Assembly (NCBI GenBank): GCA_021798835.1 | Contig: JAJZBQ010000003.1 | Span: 124,001 to 188,000, forward strand | Direction: 5' to 3' | Origin: Pseudomonadota bacterium | GTDB taxonomy: Bacteria > Pseudomonadota > Gammaproteobacteria > Burkholderiales > Ferrovaceae | Length of the DNA: 64,000 bases | Shown here: positions 36,059 through 45,075 of the stretch, one piece after another | Position numbering within the stretch: the stretch's first letter is position 1 | Layout: every line of letters begins with the position of its first letter | Made by a program: the position numbers and the translations under genes | Notes under the pieces: model-generated | The model's input: the letters and a program-made list of their open reading frames with translations, nothing else | Databases searched by the model: none | What the model was told of the DNA's origin: nothing

Positions 36059-39000
36059 CTAATAAAAATAACGATAACTTACGCCTGTCTGTGTAATCGC
36101 CGCTGTGCTGCCGGGGGCGGTCTCATGAAAATAGTAGATCCTGGCATAATCGCTTCCAAAGATGGAACCCGCCAGCCCTGTTGAAATCTGTGGCAATGTT
36201 CCCAGCACCGTATCCCGGATAAGCCCGGCATCGATGTACGGTTGCCAGCTGTTGCGCGTATAGTCGTTTTCATAATTGGTCCCGTACCCCGTCATGATCC
36301 CGTATTGATCGATATTTCCAGGCATGAAAAACCCGGCATTGGACACATTCCCTGCCGGCACCATGGCCGCCAGACGCGGCAGATTGAGATTGGAATTGTT
36401 GTAGCGTCCCTGGTAGGTCACGAGCCTTACATTCCAGTCAGGCATGCTGGGCAGCAACTGATAACCAAGTTCTGCAGAATAGAGCATCCCGCTTCCGAGA
36501 TAATCGCCCCATTGCGTATTGAAGCGGTCGGATTCCAGGGTGTTATGCAAGAACCAGCGCGGGGCAAACTGCCACTCCAGTGCCCCTTCCACCACATTTT
36601 TAACTCCCACCAACTGCAATTGGGGCGATAAATCGGTGAACTGGTTCCAGCCCGCCATCAAGCGCCCAATCAGTCCGGGGGACCAATTGAACTGAGCTGA
36701 GCCACTGTACGTGGAGAATGTGGTCAATTCCGTACGCTGCCCCACCGTCAAGGCATAGTCACGGGCTATGGTATGGTCTTGCAGGGTCATCGACACGGCC
36801 TGGTCCGTCGCCGGAACAAAATTGAGCAAACTGCGGTTGGTATCCGACTGGCTGCGCCATACCCCTTCCAAATCAAGATGATATTCATTGCTCAACCAGA
36901 CACCGACTCCCGCAGACTTCTCTACGTAGGACAACGGGCTCCACGTCGATTGGTTCAGGCCCACCACCAAGGAAGGGTTCAGATAGTCTTGAGGGCTCCA
37001 GTACGGCCCTGGAGAGGCATTCATGCCTTGACCAATGGAAGTGAGCGGAGTCAATAATGTATTGCGCGTCAACTCGTATCGATCATTGTTGTCTGGTGCA
37101 CGTTCAGCACCCGAAAACACCGCAGATTGGGCATCCGCCGTGCGGCCCAGACGGGACAGCGCCTCGACCCGCTGGTCGAGTTGGACGTGACTTTCCTTAT
37201 CACGAACAATTCGATCCATCGTATCCCGGTCATTCTCGGCCAATGCCAGTGTCAGTCGTGCATCCGTCGAATGCAGCAAATGACGGCCATACTCACGCGC
37301 CAACCAGGCTCTGGCAAGATCTTGATGATCGCCCCCCAATGCCCAGGAGATGACCACATCCTTGGCAACATCGGAAATCCGGCAACGCTCTCCCAGTTTC
37401 TGCGATGTGGGGTCTCCACCATCCAGGCGCCTGGTCTGTTCCAGACAATTGTCGGCATCAGCCAGCGGGAAATCCTGAAATACTGCCAGATTACCCAACA
37501 ATGACTCGGCATCTGCTCCCTCCCCAAGCGCCGCATGACGCAGTTGACGCTGCTGCAACATCTGCTCCAGATCGTTGAAGGAACGGTCACCATTGACAAA
37601 CAGTTCACTCAAGGAAGCCTGGGTTACCAACGGCGACTCTATTCCATCTGCGTCTGGAACCAAAGACTTCGGTTGCATGATATTGCCGTGGGACAGGTTA
37701 CGCACCGATACCCCAGGTTGCAGGGGTGCCTCAATCAACGCCATGATGCGCGTCCACGCCAAACGCCGCAAACGCCAGGCACTGGCGGCATCTCCCGCAT
37801 CCTCTTCAGCGTAGGACAGAATCAACAGCCACTGCGGATCATTCTGCATGTTGGCCGTTTGTCCCCTGAGATAGGGCAATGCCTGCTGAGGATCATTCAG
37901 CCGGACATAAGCCGCCCCAGCCGCTCCCCAATAAACCGGATTCCGCCTGATATCCTCATGCCAACGGCGCAAAGCCGCTTTCAGTTCGTCGTCGCGCCCA
38001 AAATCCACCAACGCCCACAGATAGTCCACGCGCTGGGACTCTCCCGCTTCGGGCAGGCTCATGGCATGCCGCAAATCGGCAATAGCCAGTTCCCACTGAC
38101 CGCTTTTTTCATAAAAATCAGCACGCGCCATCAAGAACGGCACCGACTGTTCAAATGTGGCAGATTGTGCCGATGTCAAACTCCCCAGCAAGGCTCGGAT
38201 GCGTCCCCAGGATTTGGCTTGAGAATAACCGTTCAAGGCATCCAGCAACTGACCGAGTTTCCCGTTGCGATGAAAATCCAGTTCATGAAGACGCGCGGCA
38301 TCATAAGGATAAGCCGCGTAAAAATCCGCCATTTGCTTGAGATCATCCGATTCGAACCGTCCCGTTTTGAGCAACTGTTGATTCGCATAGGTCACCGCCT
38401 TATCGCGATGGGTCATGTCCGCCAGTTCGGCATAAGCTCGCCAGTACGAGGCATCGCGGGGACTTGTCCCCACGTTTTCCTGTACCCTCACCAGCCCTTG
38501 AAACGCCGCCTCCGGATGTTTATTGCGCAACTCCAGATCCGCTATTTCCAACGCATAATTCTGGGAAGGTCCAAAATCATGCTGCAAGCGTTGATACGCC
38601 TCCAACGCACGTTGATCCTCACCCAGATCTTCCGCCACCTGTGCATAACGCTCCAGAAGAGGAACCGTGAGGGTTCCCGTCGCATGCTGCTTAAGAAACA
38701 CCAGGCTGTTTTCCGGTTCAGCCAATCGCTCATATGTTGCCACGATCTTGCCGACCAGATCCATATCCGCAGGTTGTCGCTCAGACTCATGCAGTAATGC
38801 CGCCAGATAAGCATGATCGTCGTTGACTTGACGGGAAATACGCATGACATTTTTCCATGCCTCCTCGTCATTGGTCATCCTGGCATAACTGAGCCAGTTG
38901 GTCAGCGCCAGACTTCCCTGACCATTCCATTGTGAGACTTGGGCCAGTCGTCGGGTCCACAGCACCGTATCCAGATGATTGGCGAGCGCTTTGACACAGA

Positions 39001-40222
39001 GTTTCTGGGCATCCACCAACTGTTGATTGCCCACGAACGCCTCATACATCAGCTCATAATTCCCGTTGGACCCCGAGTACGTCACCCCTGGCTTATGCGT
39101 CGTACCGGATGCCACCCCGTCATTCAGCGGTTTTTCGATTTCCGGGGTCACATCCTGGAGAAAAGTGGAATCTCCACTGTCAATTTGTGCCCCTGCGCCA
39201 CCCAGATCCGGAGCGTTTTTATCGGAAGCGACCTGCGTTGCCCCCGTACGCCGAAATGTCAGGTTACGCGATCTCACTCCCCGAACCCCATCCGCATACG
39301 ATACGATGACTGGATAAGGCCGACTGTCTGAATAACGGCGAACCCGTGGGGCCAAGTCACGTTGCGACATCTGGAGTAAACGCCGTGCATAGCGCACTTC
39401 CAGATCGTGACGCCCGGCCATACGCGCCAGTTTCAGCATGAACACCACGGATTCGGAATCCTGTTCCAGCCCTTCCATATGCTGCTCGGCTTCGCGACAG
39501 GCCCGCTGAACCTGATCTGCTGCCTCCAACGCTCCCACCGCCCCCATGAATGCCCGACGTTTATCAATCACTCTGGTGGACAATGCTTCCACTTTGAAAA
39601 AAGCATCCGCTGCCTCGTCATAATGCTGAGTTTGCAGCAGTGCCCTGGCATAACGGGTGTACCACAATTTGGCACGCGCAGAATCGCGCAGGGCCAGCAG
39701 TGGATAATAGTAACGCATGACATCTTGAGTCCCCGTATCACGCGATAACACCACCAATCGCTCCATGGTGGGAACATCCCACTCATACCTTTCCGTCTGC
39801 CGCAACTGTTCACGAAACTGTGTCAATGCCATCTGGCGTTGACGAGAACTGGCGGGAAAGGAAAAGGCACGCTGTTCTGCCACATAGATCTGCACCAACA
39901 AGGCACGCCCCTGGTTTTGTACCCCGCCCAGATCGCTGAGGCGAGTCGCCGTCTTCAATGCCGAATCCCAATGGCCGATGGTGGCATACTGCCAAGCCAG
40001 CACTTCCATCATGCGTGGTTGGTTGGGGTGCTCAGCCAGCCGGCTTTCCAGCGTGGCAATCGACAATCCTGTGGGTTTGCGCGGGTCCATGGTCTTCAGG
40101 AAATCTCCTGGCCCCTGATAAGCAGCCGCCATGGACAACAAAACGCCAACACCCAATATCAGGGTCAACCACGGACGAATGATTTTTTCACGTTCCCGGC
40201 GCACAGTGAACCTTGATGTCAT
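36059..40222 (-). CDS. pelB: Pel outer-membrane export porin PelB
   Basis: A 1387-residue protein with an N-terminal membrane anchor (LTLILGVGVLLSMAAAY, ~18-34). A long periplasmic TPR superhelix follows to about residue 1050, with many repeats such as SLVFLKQHATGTLTVPLLERY. The C-terminal beta-barrel (~1080-1387) ends in VSYRYFY. PelB carries Pel across the outer membrane while its TPR region binds PelA. It is longer than P. aeruginosa PelB (1193); the N-terminal charged segment VRREREK may serve as the start of the anchor. Its start would overlap a frame-restored pelA by 35 bp. Confidence 0.94.
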   Translation of the reverse strand: MTSRFTVRREREKIIRPWLTLILGVGVLLSMAAAYQGPGDFLKTMDPRKPTGLSIATLESRLAEHPNQPRMMEVLAWQYATIGHWDSALKTATRLSDLGGVQNQGRALLVQIYVAEQRAFSFPASSRQRQMALTQFREQLRQTERYEWDVPTMERLVVLSRDTGTQDVMRYYYPLLALRDSARAKLWYTRYARALLQTQHYDEAADAFFKVEALSTRVIDKRRAFMGAVGALEAADQVQRACREAEQHMEGLEQDSESVVFMLKLARMAGRHDLEVRYARRLLQMSQRDLAPRVRRYSDSRPYPVIVSYADGVRGVRSRNLTFRRTGATQVASDKNAPDLGGAGAQIDSGDSTFLQDVTPEIEKPLNDGVASGTTHKPGVTYSGSNGNYELMYEAFVGNQQLVDAQKLCVKALANHLDTVLWTRRLAQVSQWNGQGSLALTNWLSYARMTNDEEAWKNVMRISRQVNDDHAYLAALLHESERQPADMDLVGKIVATYERLAEPENSLVFLKQHATGTLTVPLLERYAQVAEDLGEDQRALEAYQRLQHDFGPSQNYALEIADLELRNKHPEAAFQGLVRVQENVGTSPRDASYWRAYAELADMTHRDKAVTYANQQLLKTGRFESDDLKQMADFYAAYPYDAARLHELDFHRNGKLGQLLDALNGYSQAKSWGRIRALLGSLTSAQSATFEQSVPFLMARADFYEKSGQWELAIADLRHAMSLPEAGESQRVDYLWALVDFGRDDELKAALRRWHEDIRRNPVYWGAAGAAYVRLNDPQQALPYLRGQTANMQNDPQWLLILSYAEEDAGDAASAWRLRRLAWTRIMALIEAPLQPGVSVRNLSHGNIMQPKSLVPDADGIESPLVTQASLSELFVNGDRSFNDLEQMLQQRQLRHAALGEGADAESLLGNLAVFQDFPLADADNCLEQTRRLDGGDPTSQKLGERCRISDVAKDVVISWALGGDHQDLARAWLAREYGRHLLHSTDARLTLALAENDRDTMDRIVRDKESHVQLDQRVEALSRLGRTADAQSAVFSGAERAPDNNDRYELTRNTLLTPLTSIGQGMNASPGPYWSPQDYLNPSLVVGLNQSTWSPLSYVEKSAGVGVWLSNEYHLDLEGVWRSQSDTNRSLLNFVPATDQAVSMTLQDHTIARDYALTVGQRTELTTFSTYSGSAQFNWSPGLIGRLMAGWNQFTDLSPQLQLVGVKNVVEGALEWQFAPRWFLHNTLESDRFNTQWGDYLGSGMLYSAELGYQLLPSMPDWNVRLVTYQGRYNNSNLNLPRLAAMVPAGNVSNAGFFMPGNIDQYGIMTGYGTNYENDYTRNSWQPYIDAGLIRDTVLGTLPQISTGLAGSIFGSDYARIYYFHETAPGSTAAITQTGVSYRYFY

Positions 40223-40440
40223 GAAGGGTTTTTCCGCTCACATTGCCAGGAAATCTGACCATGGCCCGGTGTTTTGTATCTTCGCTCATCTGGACCGGGT
40301 CACCATCCAGATAAAACGAACAATGTGTCGCATTTTCAAATATCAGATAGGGGTGGTAGTAACCCCAGACACGCATCCTCAGATCATCTCCGCTACGCTG
40401 GAAATTTTCCACGAAAGCCGCGGCCGCAGCCAGATAGGGT
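40188..40440 (-). pseudogene. pelA: Out-of-frame C-terminal segment of PelA
   Basis: Shifting frame near 40440 lets the PelA sequence continue as PYLAAAAAFVENFQRSGDDL, then RMRVWGYYHPYLIFENATHC and SFYLDGDPVQ, ending APGT before a stop at 40188. A beta-rich C-terminal strand pattern with paired cysteines is what the end of PelA is expected to look like. An extra C in an AACCCT run would restore the frame and give about 906 residues. It is unlikely to be a separate gene: there is no ribosome binding site and it overlaps both pelA and pelB. Confidence 0.65.
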
Positions 40441-42907
40441 TGAGATTCGGAGGATCGGAAGGACGCAACGGTTCGAAGGAGGCCTGATCAGCGCCCAGAT
40501 GCAGATACTCCCCCCCCGGAGTGGCCAAATATCCCAGGAGCCCATGAGCCGTTTGCATGTCCGGCAATTCCCCGGCGGGTAAGCGAAATTCGCGCAATGC
40601 CATTCCCGTGCGAAATATCCAGCGCTTCCCGGAACGAGCCACCGTAGCATGGCGCGCTTCAAGCACCCGTTCCGCATAATCCGAGGTATAGATCGGAAAT
40701 ACGGGTTGACGCAGAATCACGTCATATACATTCTGCAACGCCTTCAAAGAAGCCAGTTTGGTTCCCGAATAAAAATGGTAGTACAGATCGACGGGTTTTA
40801 ACCTGACCGGCGTTTCGGTGAGACGAAATGTTTCCAACACGCGCACCATGCCGTAAAAAGGTCGAATCCAGTCATGGGTGTAAATATTTTCATTCATCTG
40901 GGCGGCATACACCTGGTAATTCTCATCGCCCTCCCCCTTGGCAATGCCGACCCCACCGATCTGGGTCCAGGAATTGTCCGAGTTGGTGATGACCGTATCA
41001 CCTCCATTGATGTTGTAGACCCCGGCGGCATAAGCCGTCTGCAATGCCCGAGCGGTCGGATTGGCTGCCCCCGTCCACTGCATGACCTTGACCTTTTTCC
41101 CCGGTGGGGCCAGGTGCTGGTTGATGTAGTCGATGGATCCGCGAATTTCGCGATCCACATTGAAGTGATAGCCGGGAAGATGCAGGGAGAGTTGCTCCGC
41201 TTCCTGATGGTATTGGGGATCCGCCAATACCCAGTCCAGCGGATGAGCATACCCGTGGGAACCGATCTCCACATTGGGCAAGGCAAAAATCTTGCGTGCA
41301 ATGGCTTCAAAGGTTGGCGACAGTTGGGGATATTTTCCTTGCGGACCTACCTCCCCTTCCACTACGGATACCGTCGTCGGCACCGGATACTTCTTGAAAA
41401 CCTCCTCATACAAGGCTTGCGTTCCATAATCGTGACCGGAAAACTCCGCATGTGAGGCAAATCCATCGCCATCCACCTGAACAAAGAACAGGCGCCGACC
41501 ATTTTCCGTCGTCACGTCAGGAACCGGCATGTCCGGCAAGCGCAGGGCGCGTTTGAGAAACTCAACCGGATTGATCACCCAGTAATCCATGTCAAGTTCC
41601 GACAACGACTCCATGGAAAAGGGAGCCAGCGTATATCCTCCCCAGTCCGTAATCCCGGCCATATCGATCTGCTGACCCGCTACCTCAACCCGTGCCAGGG
41701 ATTGGTGACTGTCATTCAACCGGATGCTGCTGGCGTTTTCCAGCCCCATGGGATCCTTCTCATCCAGATGTGGATTGCGTTCAAACCCCATCATCGAGTC
41801 CAGATGCAGGATGACCGCTTTGCTGCCCACGGGATACTGCCCCCCCACCAGCGTCAACCCCAAACGAGACGCCACATCGGGGCTGATATCAAATCCGAAC
41901 TGATCGAACACCGCCACGTGCAGTCCCGCATCCAGACAATTGAGAAACCAGGTCTTCCAGGTACCACTCTGGATTGCATCCTTGTTGAAATACACCACTA
42001 CCCCAGCATAGCGATCGGTACTCACGCGCGCCGGCAGTTCCTCGTTGACATTGGCGAACTGGATGTCGTAGCCCAAATAATCCAGTGGCATGGACAATAC
42101 CCGCGCCCCCGTCCCCGTTTCCGCCGCTTCTCCCTTGCCCAATGACTGGACCACCAGAATGCGTCTCGGCATCACCTCAATGCGCCCGATGCCCACCGTA
42201 CCCATCTGGGGGTCGCTGACAAACGGGGTCAACCCAGCCTGACCCGATGATTGCGCCACCCCACGGCGACAAGACAAATCATTGCTCTCACATATTTCCA
42301 GATCAATGATATTGAGGTTGGGATACTGCTCATGAATACCCTGAAGATGCGCCAATGCTTCATTGCGCGTGGCTTCGGTCAGGGTCAGAAAACTTCCGGA
42401 AACAAAATCGTAATGCCGGAATAATGAATCGACGACCCAACCGCCCAGATGGGTAACCTGGGTCGCCAACAAGTTCTCGTGTCGATGCAACCATACACGA
42501 ACCTCGGGATGACGTGCCTCAAGAACGCTCAACCGTTGCGCCATACTGGCATCGCTGATCGCCACCTGGGGAGGCCCATCGTCCAGATAAAATGCCCGAT
42601 ACCCTTGTGACCAGAGGGGTTCCATACGGGTATTCTCCCAATCTACTGCTGACTCGGCATCAGCATCTCCCAAAGAAACCCGAGCCACCCATTCGGTGTG
42701 GGGAGATCGCGGCAATTGTGCCCATGTGATGGATGCCGGATCGACCACCACCTGATCAAACGCCTGCAATAGATCTACTGGCAAATCACTTTGGTAGTAG
42801 AACGCAACATTGGGAGGAGACAGATTGACGGCAGAAAAGGGCTGGGCCGCACTTGCCCAAGACAGGCACAACAATGCGACCAGAACCCATCCATGAAACC
42901 TTTTCAA
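40379..42907 (-). CDS. pelA: Pel deacetylase/hydrolase PelA (3' end frameshifted)
   Basis: Periplasmic enzyme that hydrolyses and deacetylates Pel. The TTG at 42907 is chosen: it overlaps the galE stop (TTGA), has CCGGAG about six bases upstream, and starts a good signal peptide (KRFHGWVLVALLCLSWASA). The frame open to 43021 lies wholly inside galE. This gives 842 residues: a GH114/GH166-like hydrolase domain (~25-270), a linking domain, and a polysaccharide-deacetylase domain with FFVQVDGDGFASHAEF (~480) and GSHGYAHPLDW (~555). The reading frame ends at 40379, but matching sequence continues in another frame to 40188, so the annotated C-terminus is probably an artefact of a 1-nt indel (see findings). 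P. aeruginosa PelA has 948 residues. Confidence 0.9.
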   Translation of the reverse strand: MKRFHGWVLVALLCLSWASAAQPFSAVNLSPPNVAFYYQSDLPVDLLQAFDQVVVDPASITWAQLPRSPHTEWVARVSLGDADAESAVDWENTRMEPLWSQGYRAFYLDDGPPQVAISDASMAQRLSVLEARHPEVRVWLHRHENLLATQVTHLGGWVVDSLFRHYDFVSGSFLTLTEATRNEALAHLQGIHEQYPNLNIIDLEICESNDLSCRRGVAQSSGQAGLTPFVSDPQMGTVGIGRIEVMPRRILVVQSLGKGEAAETGTGARVLSMPLDYLGYDIQFANVNEELPARVSTDRYAGVVVYFNKDAIQSGTWKTWFLNCLDAGLHVAVFDQFGFDISPDVASRLGLTLVGGQYPVGSKAVILHLDSMMGFERNPHLDEKDPMGLENASSIRLNDSHQSLARVEVAGQQIDMAGITDWGGYTLAPFSMESLSELDMDYWVINPVEFLKRALRLPDMPVPDVTTENGRRLFFVQVDGDGFASHAEFSGHDYGTQALYEEVFKKYPVPTTVSVVEGEVGPQGKYPQLSPTFEAIARKIFALPNVEIGSHGYAHPLDWVLADPQYHQEAEQLSLHLPGYHFNVDREIRGSIDYINQHLAPPGKKVKVMQWTGAANPTARALQTAYAAGVYNINGGDTVITNSDNSWTQIGGVGIAKGEGDENYQVYAAQMNENIYTHDWIRPFYGMVRVLETFRLTETPVRLKPVDLYYHFYSGTKLASLKALQNVYDVILRQPVFPIYTSDYAERVLEARHATVARSGKRWIFRTGMALREFRLPAGELPDMQTAHGLLGYLATPGGEYLHLGADQASFEPLRPSDPPNLNPIWLRPRLSWKISSVAEMI

Positions 42908-43911
42908 GAGAGACTCCGGCGCTCCTGTTGCCAAGCCCAGGTACTCCGGCACATATCCTCCAATCCACGTTTGGCATGCCAGTTCAACAACCGTTGTGCC
43001 CGTTCCGGATTCGCATAACAACTGGCGATATCACCAGCGCGGCGGGATACCCTGTTGCAGGGAATGGCACGACCACTGGCCGCTTCGAAAGCCGATACCA
43101 TTTCAAGCACGCTATAACCGACGCCAGTACCCAGATTGATGGCCTCCCATCCCGGATGATCGACGAGATAGCGCAACGCGGCCAGATGACCTTCCGCCAG
43201 ATCCATGACATGGATATAATCACGCACCCCGGTTCCATCCGGGGTCGGATAATCCCCGCCAAAAATCTGTAATTCTGGCCGTATACCCGCCGCGACCTGG
43301 GCGACAAACGGCATCAGATTATTCGGGATTCCAGACGGTTCTTCGCCAATCAGCGCAGAAGGATGAGCCCCCACCGGATTGAAATAACGCAGACAAACGA
43401 TGTGCCAGTCAGGTGCGGAGCGCGCCACATCACGCAACATTTCCTCGATGTGCAACTTGCTCCGCCCATAGGGGTTGGTGGCCGAAGTAGGATGGGCCTC
43501 ATCCAGCGGCAGATAGTGGGGGTCGCCATAGACCGTGGCACTGGAACTGAAAACCAGTCGAGAAATACCCGTTTCCTGCATCGCTTCGAGCAGACTGATC
43601 GTTCCCTGCACATTGCAACCATAGTACTGTATGGGTTGGCTGACCGACTCCCCCACTGCTTTCAGCCCTGCCAGATGGATCACATCCGTCACGCCATGAG
43701 CTTTCAGCGTTGCGATCAGTGCCACACGATCACGCAGATCGGCGCGCACACATCGGATCGTCTTGCCGGTGATACGCTCCAACCGTGAAATCACCGATGG
43801 ATCGCTATTGGAAAAATTATCCAGCACCACCACCGGAAATCCGGCCTCGATCAGTACCGCCACGATATGGCTCCCGATGTAACCGGCCCCACCAGCAACC
43901 AGGATACTCAC
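42904..43911 (-). CDS. galE: UDP-glucose/UDP-GlcNAc 4-epimerase
   Basis: A 335-residue extended short-chain dehydrogenase with the NAD-binding GGAGYIGSHIVAVLIEAGF at the start, SSSATVYG (~125), the catalytic YGRSK (~148) and RYFNPVGAHPSALIGEEP (~178). It is the first gene of the Pel operon; its stop overlaps the pelA start (TTGA). It probably supplies UDP-GalNAc or UDP-Gal for Pel, which is GalN/GalNAc-rich. Which substrate it prefers cannot be read off. Confidence 0.94.
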   Translation of the reverse strand: MSILVAGGAGYIGSHIVAVLIEAGFPVVVLDNFSNSDPSVISRLERITGKTIRCVRADLRDRVALIATLKAHGVTDVIHLAGLKAVGESVSQPIQYYGCNVQGTISLLEAMQETGISRLVFSSSATVYGDPHYLPLDEAHPTSATNPYGRSKLHIEEMLRDVARSAPDWHIVCLRYFNPVGAHPSALIGEEPSGIPNNLMPFVAQVAAGIRPELQIFGGDYPTPDGTGVRDYIHVMDLAEGHLAALRYLVDHPGWEAINLGTGVGYSVLEMVSAFEAASGRAIPCNRVSRRAGDIASCYANPERAQRLLNWHAKRGLEDMCRSTWAWQQERRSLS

Positions 43912-44020
43912 CGCACACCCCGATCATTCTGAAAAACCGAGCACACGAAAACCCCAGGCTGCCGCATTCTGCCAGCACACATACTCCCCCCTTTCCATTT
44001 TCAACTTATTGTTTTTTCAA

Positions 44021-44049
44021 ATTATACGAAGGGAACAATAGACTGTAAA
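44021..44049 (-). promoter_or_regulatory. Strong sigma-70-like promoter of the galE-pel operon
   Basis: On the minus strand TTTACA (44049-44044), 17 bp, then a perfect TATAAT (44026-44021), about 110 bp upstream of the galE start. The surrounding 43912-44131 is AT-rich compared with the genes and otherwise holds nothing I recognise. The long leader could carry regulatory sites such as those of a FleQ-type factor. Confidence 0.7.
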
Positions 44050-44131
44050 CACCCCCATTTCAAAATATTACAATTTATCCATTACATTGATATAGCGCAA
44101 AAAAATGGAATATTTTTCACATATTCAACGC

Positions 44132-45061
44132 TCACCACAATACCTGACCATTTTCCGCATGCCATTGTTGAATACCCTCCCAGGCTTCCTCGGCAGATTC
44201 GGCATACCAAAACAATTCCATATCCTCTTCATCGATATGTCCCTGCTCTTTCATATAATTGGCGTTGAAAACCTGTTTCCAGTATTGCTCCCCCACCAAT
44301 ACCACCGGCATGGGCCTGACCTTACGCGTTTGAATCAGCGTCAATGCCCCAAATAACTCGTCCAATGTTCCATATCCACCCGGCAATGCCACCAACGCCA
44401 CAGCACGTTTCATGAAATGCAATTTGCGCATGGAAAAATAATGGAACTGAAAACACAAGCCGGGCGTGATATAGGGATTGGGATACTGTTCACGGGGCAA
44501 CGTAATGTTCAGCCCCACGGTCGGGGCGCCCACTTCAAAGGCCCCTCGGTTGGCCGCTTCCATGGCCCCCGGCCCCCCTCCGGTCATCACCACCAGCCGT
44601 TTCTGATCCTGAGGCATCGGGGCCTGCCCCACGAGCCGCCCCAATTCTCGCCCAACCTCATAAAAACGTGACAGTTCCAGGCGGTTTTGCGCCAGCCTCA
44701 AGGCCTGCGCACTCCCTTCCTGCCCCGCCTGGAATGCCTCTTCAGCCGCCACCAACTCCTGGCGGGCCACATGTGGTTCACGCAGGCGGGTGCTGCCAAA
44801 CACCACAATGCAGCGCTCCACCTGCTGGCTGGCCATCCCGAGTTCAGCCTTGATATAGTCCAACTGAAGACGCACGCTGCGCGCTTCATCGGACTGAATA
44901 AAGTCGGGATCCTCATCGGATTTTCGGTAGGAGGGATGGTGGATGATGGCATCCAGACGCTGATCCAGATTCTGATCCGTCGGATCTTGCTTGGGATGAG
45001 CCCAAGGAAGGGGCTCTCGCCGCGACAAGGGGTTAGGAGGCGAAGGATAGCGTCGTTTCAT
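44132..45061 (-). CDS. LOG-family nucleotide phosphoribohydrolase-like protein
   Basis: A 309-residue protein of the 'lysine decarboxylase-like' (TIGR00730/LOG) family. The conserved core comprises VVFGSTRLREPH, VVMTGGGPGAMEAANRGAFE (~158) and VALPGGYGTLDELFGAL (~235), the PGGxGTxxE motif that binds the nucleotide. Such enzymes cleave nucleoside 5'-monophosphates to base and ribose phosphate. The first ~80 residues are an extension rich in charged residues. It follows trpE by 14 bp and is probably co-transcribed. Confidence 0.88.
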   Translation of the reverse strand: MKRRYPSPPNPLSRREPLPWAHPKQDPTDQNLDQRLDAIIHHPSYRKSDEDPDFIQSDEARSVRLQLDYIKAELGMASQQVERCIVVFGSTRLREPHVARQELVAAEEAFQAGQEGSAQALRLAQNRLELSRFYEVGRELGRLVGQAPMPQDQKRLVVMTGGGPGAMEAANRGAFEVGAPTVGLNITLPREQYPNPYITPGLCFQFHYFSMRKLHFMKRAVALVALPGGYGTLDELFGALTLIQTRKVRPMPVVLVGEQYWKQVFNANYMKEQGHIDEEDMELFWYAESAEEAWEGIQQWHAENGQVLW

Positions 45062-45075
45062 GATGTCAATAGATC

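Noticed and set aside
37535-38797. 420-residue plus-strand frame inside pelB
   Set aside because: Antisense shadow of the PelB TPR region with no start signals.
40188-40412. A separate 74-residue gene between pelA and pelB
   Set aside because: It has no ribosome binding site, overlaps both neighbours and reads as a natural PelA C-terminus after a 1-nt shift.
42908-43021. N-terminal extension of PelA to an upstream ATG
   Set aside because: The extra residues lie inside galE in another frame and would bury the signal peptide; the TTG at 42907 has a good ribosome binding site.
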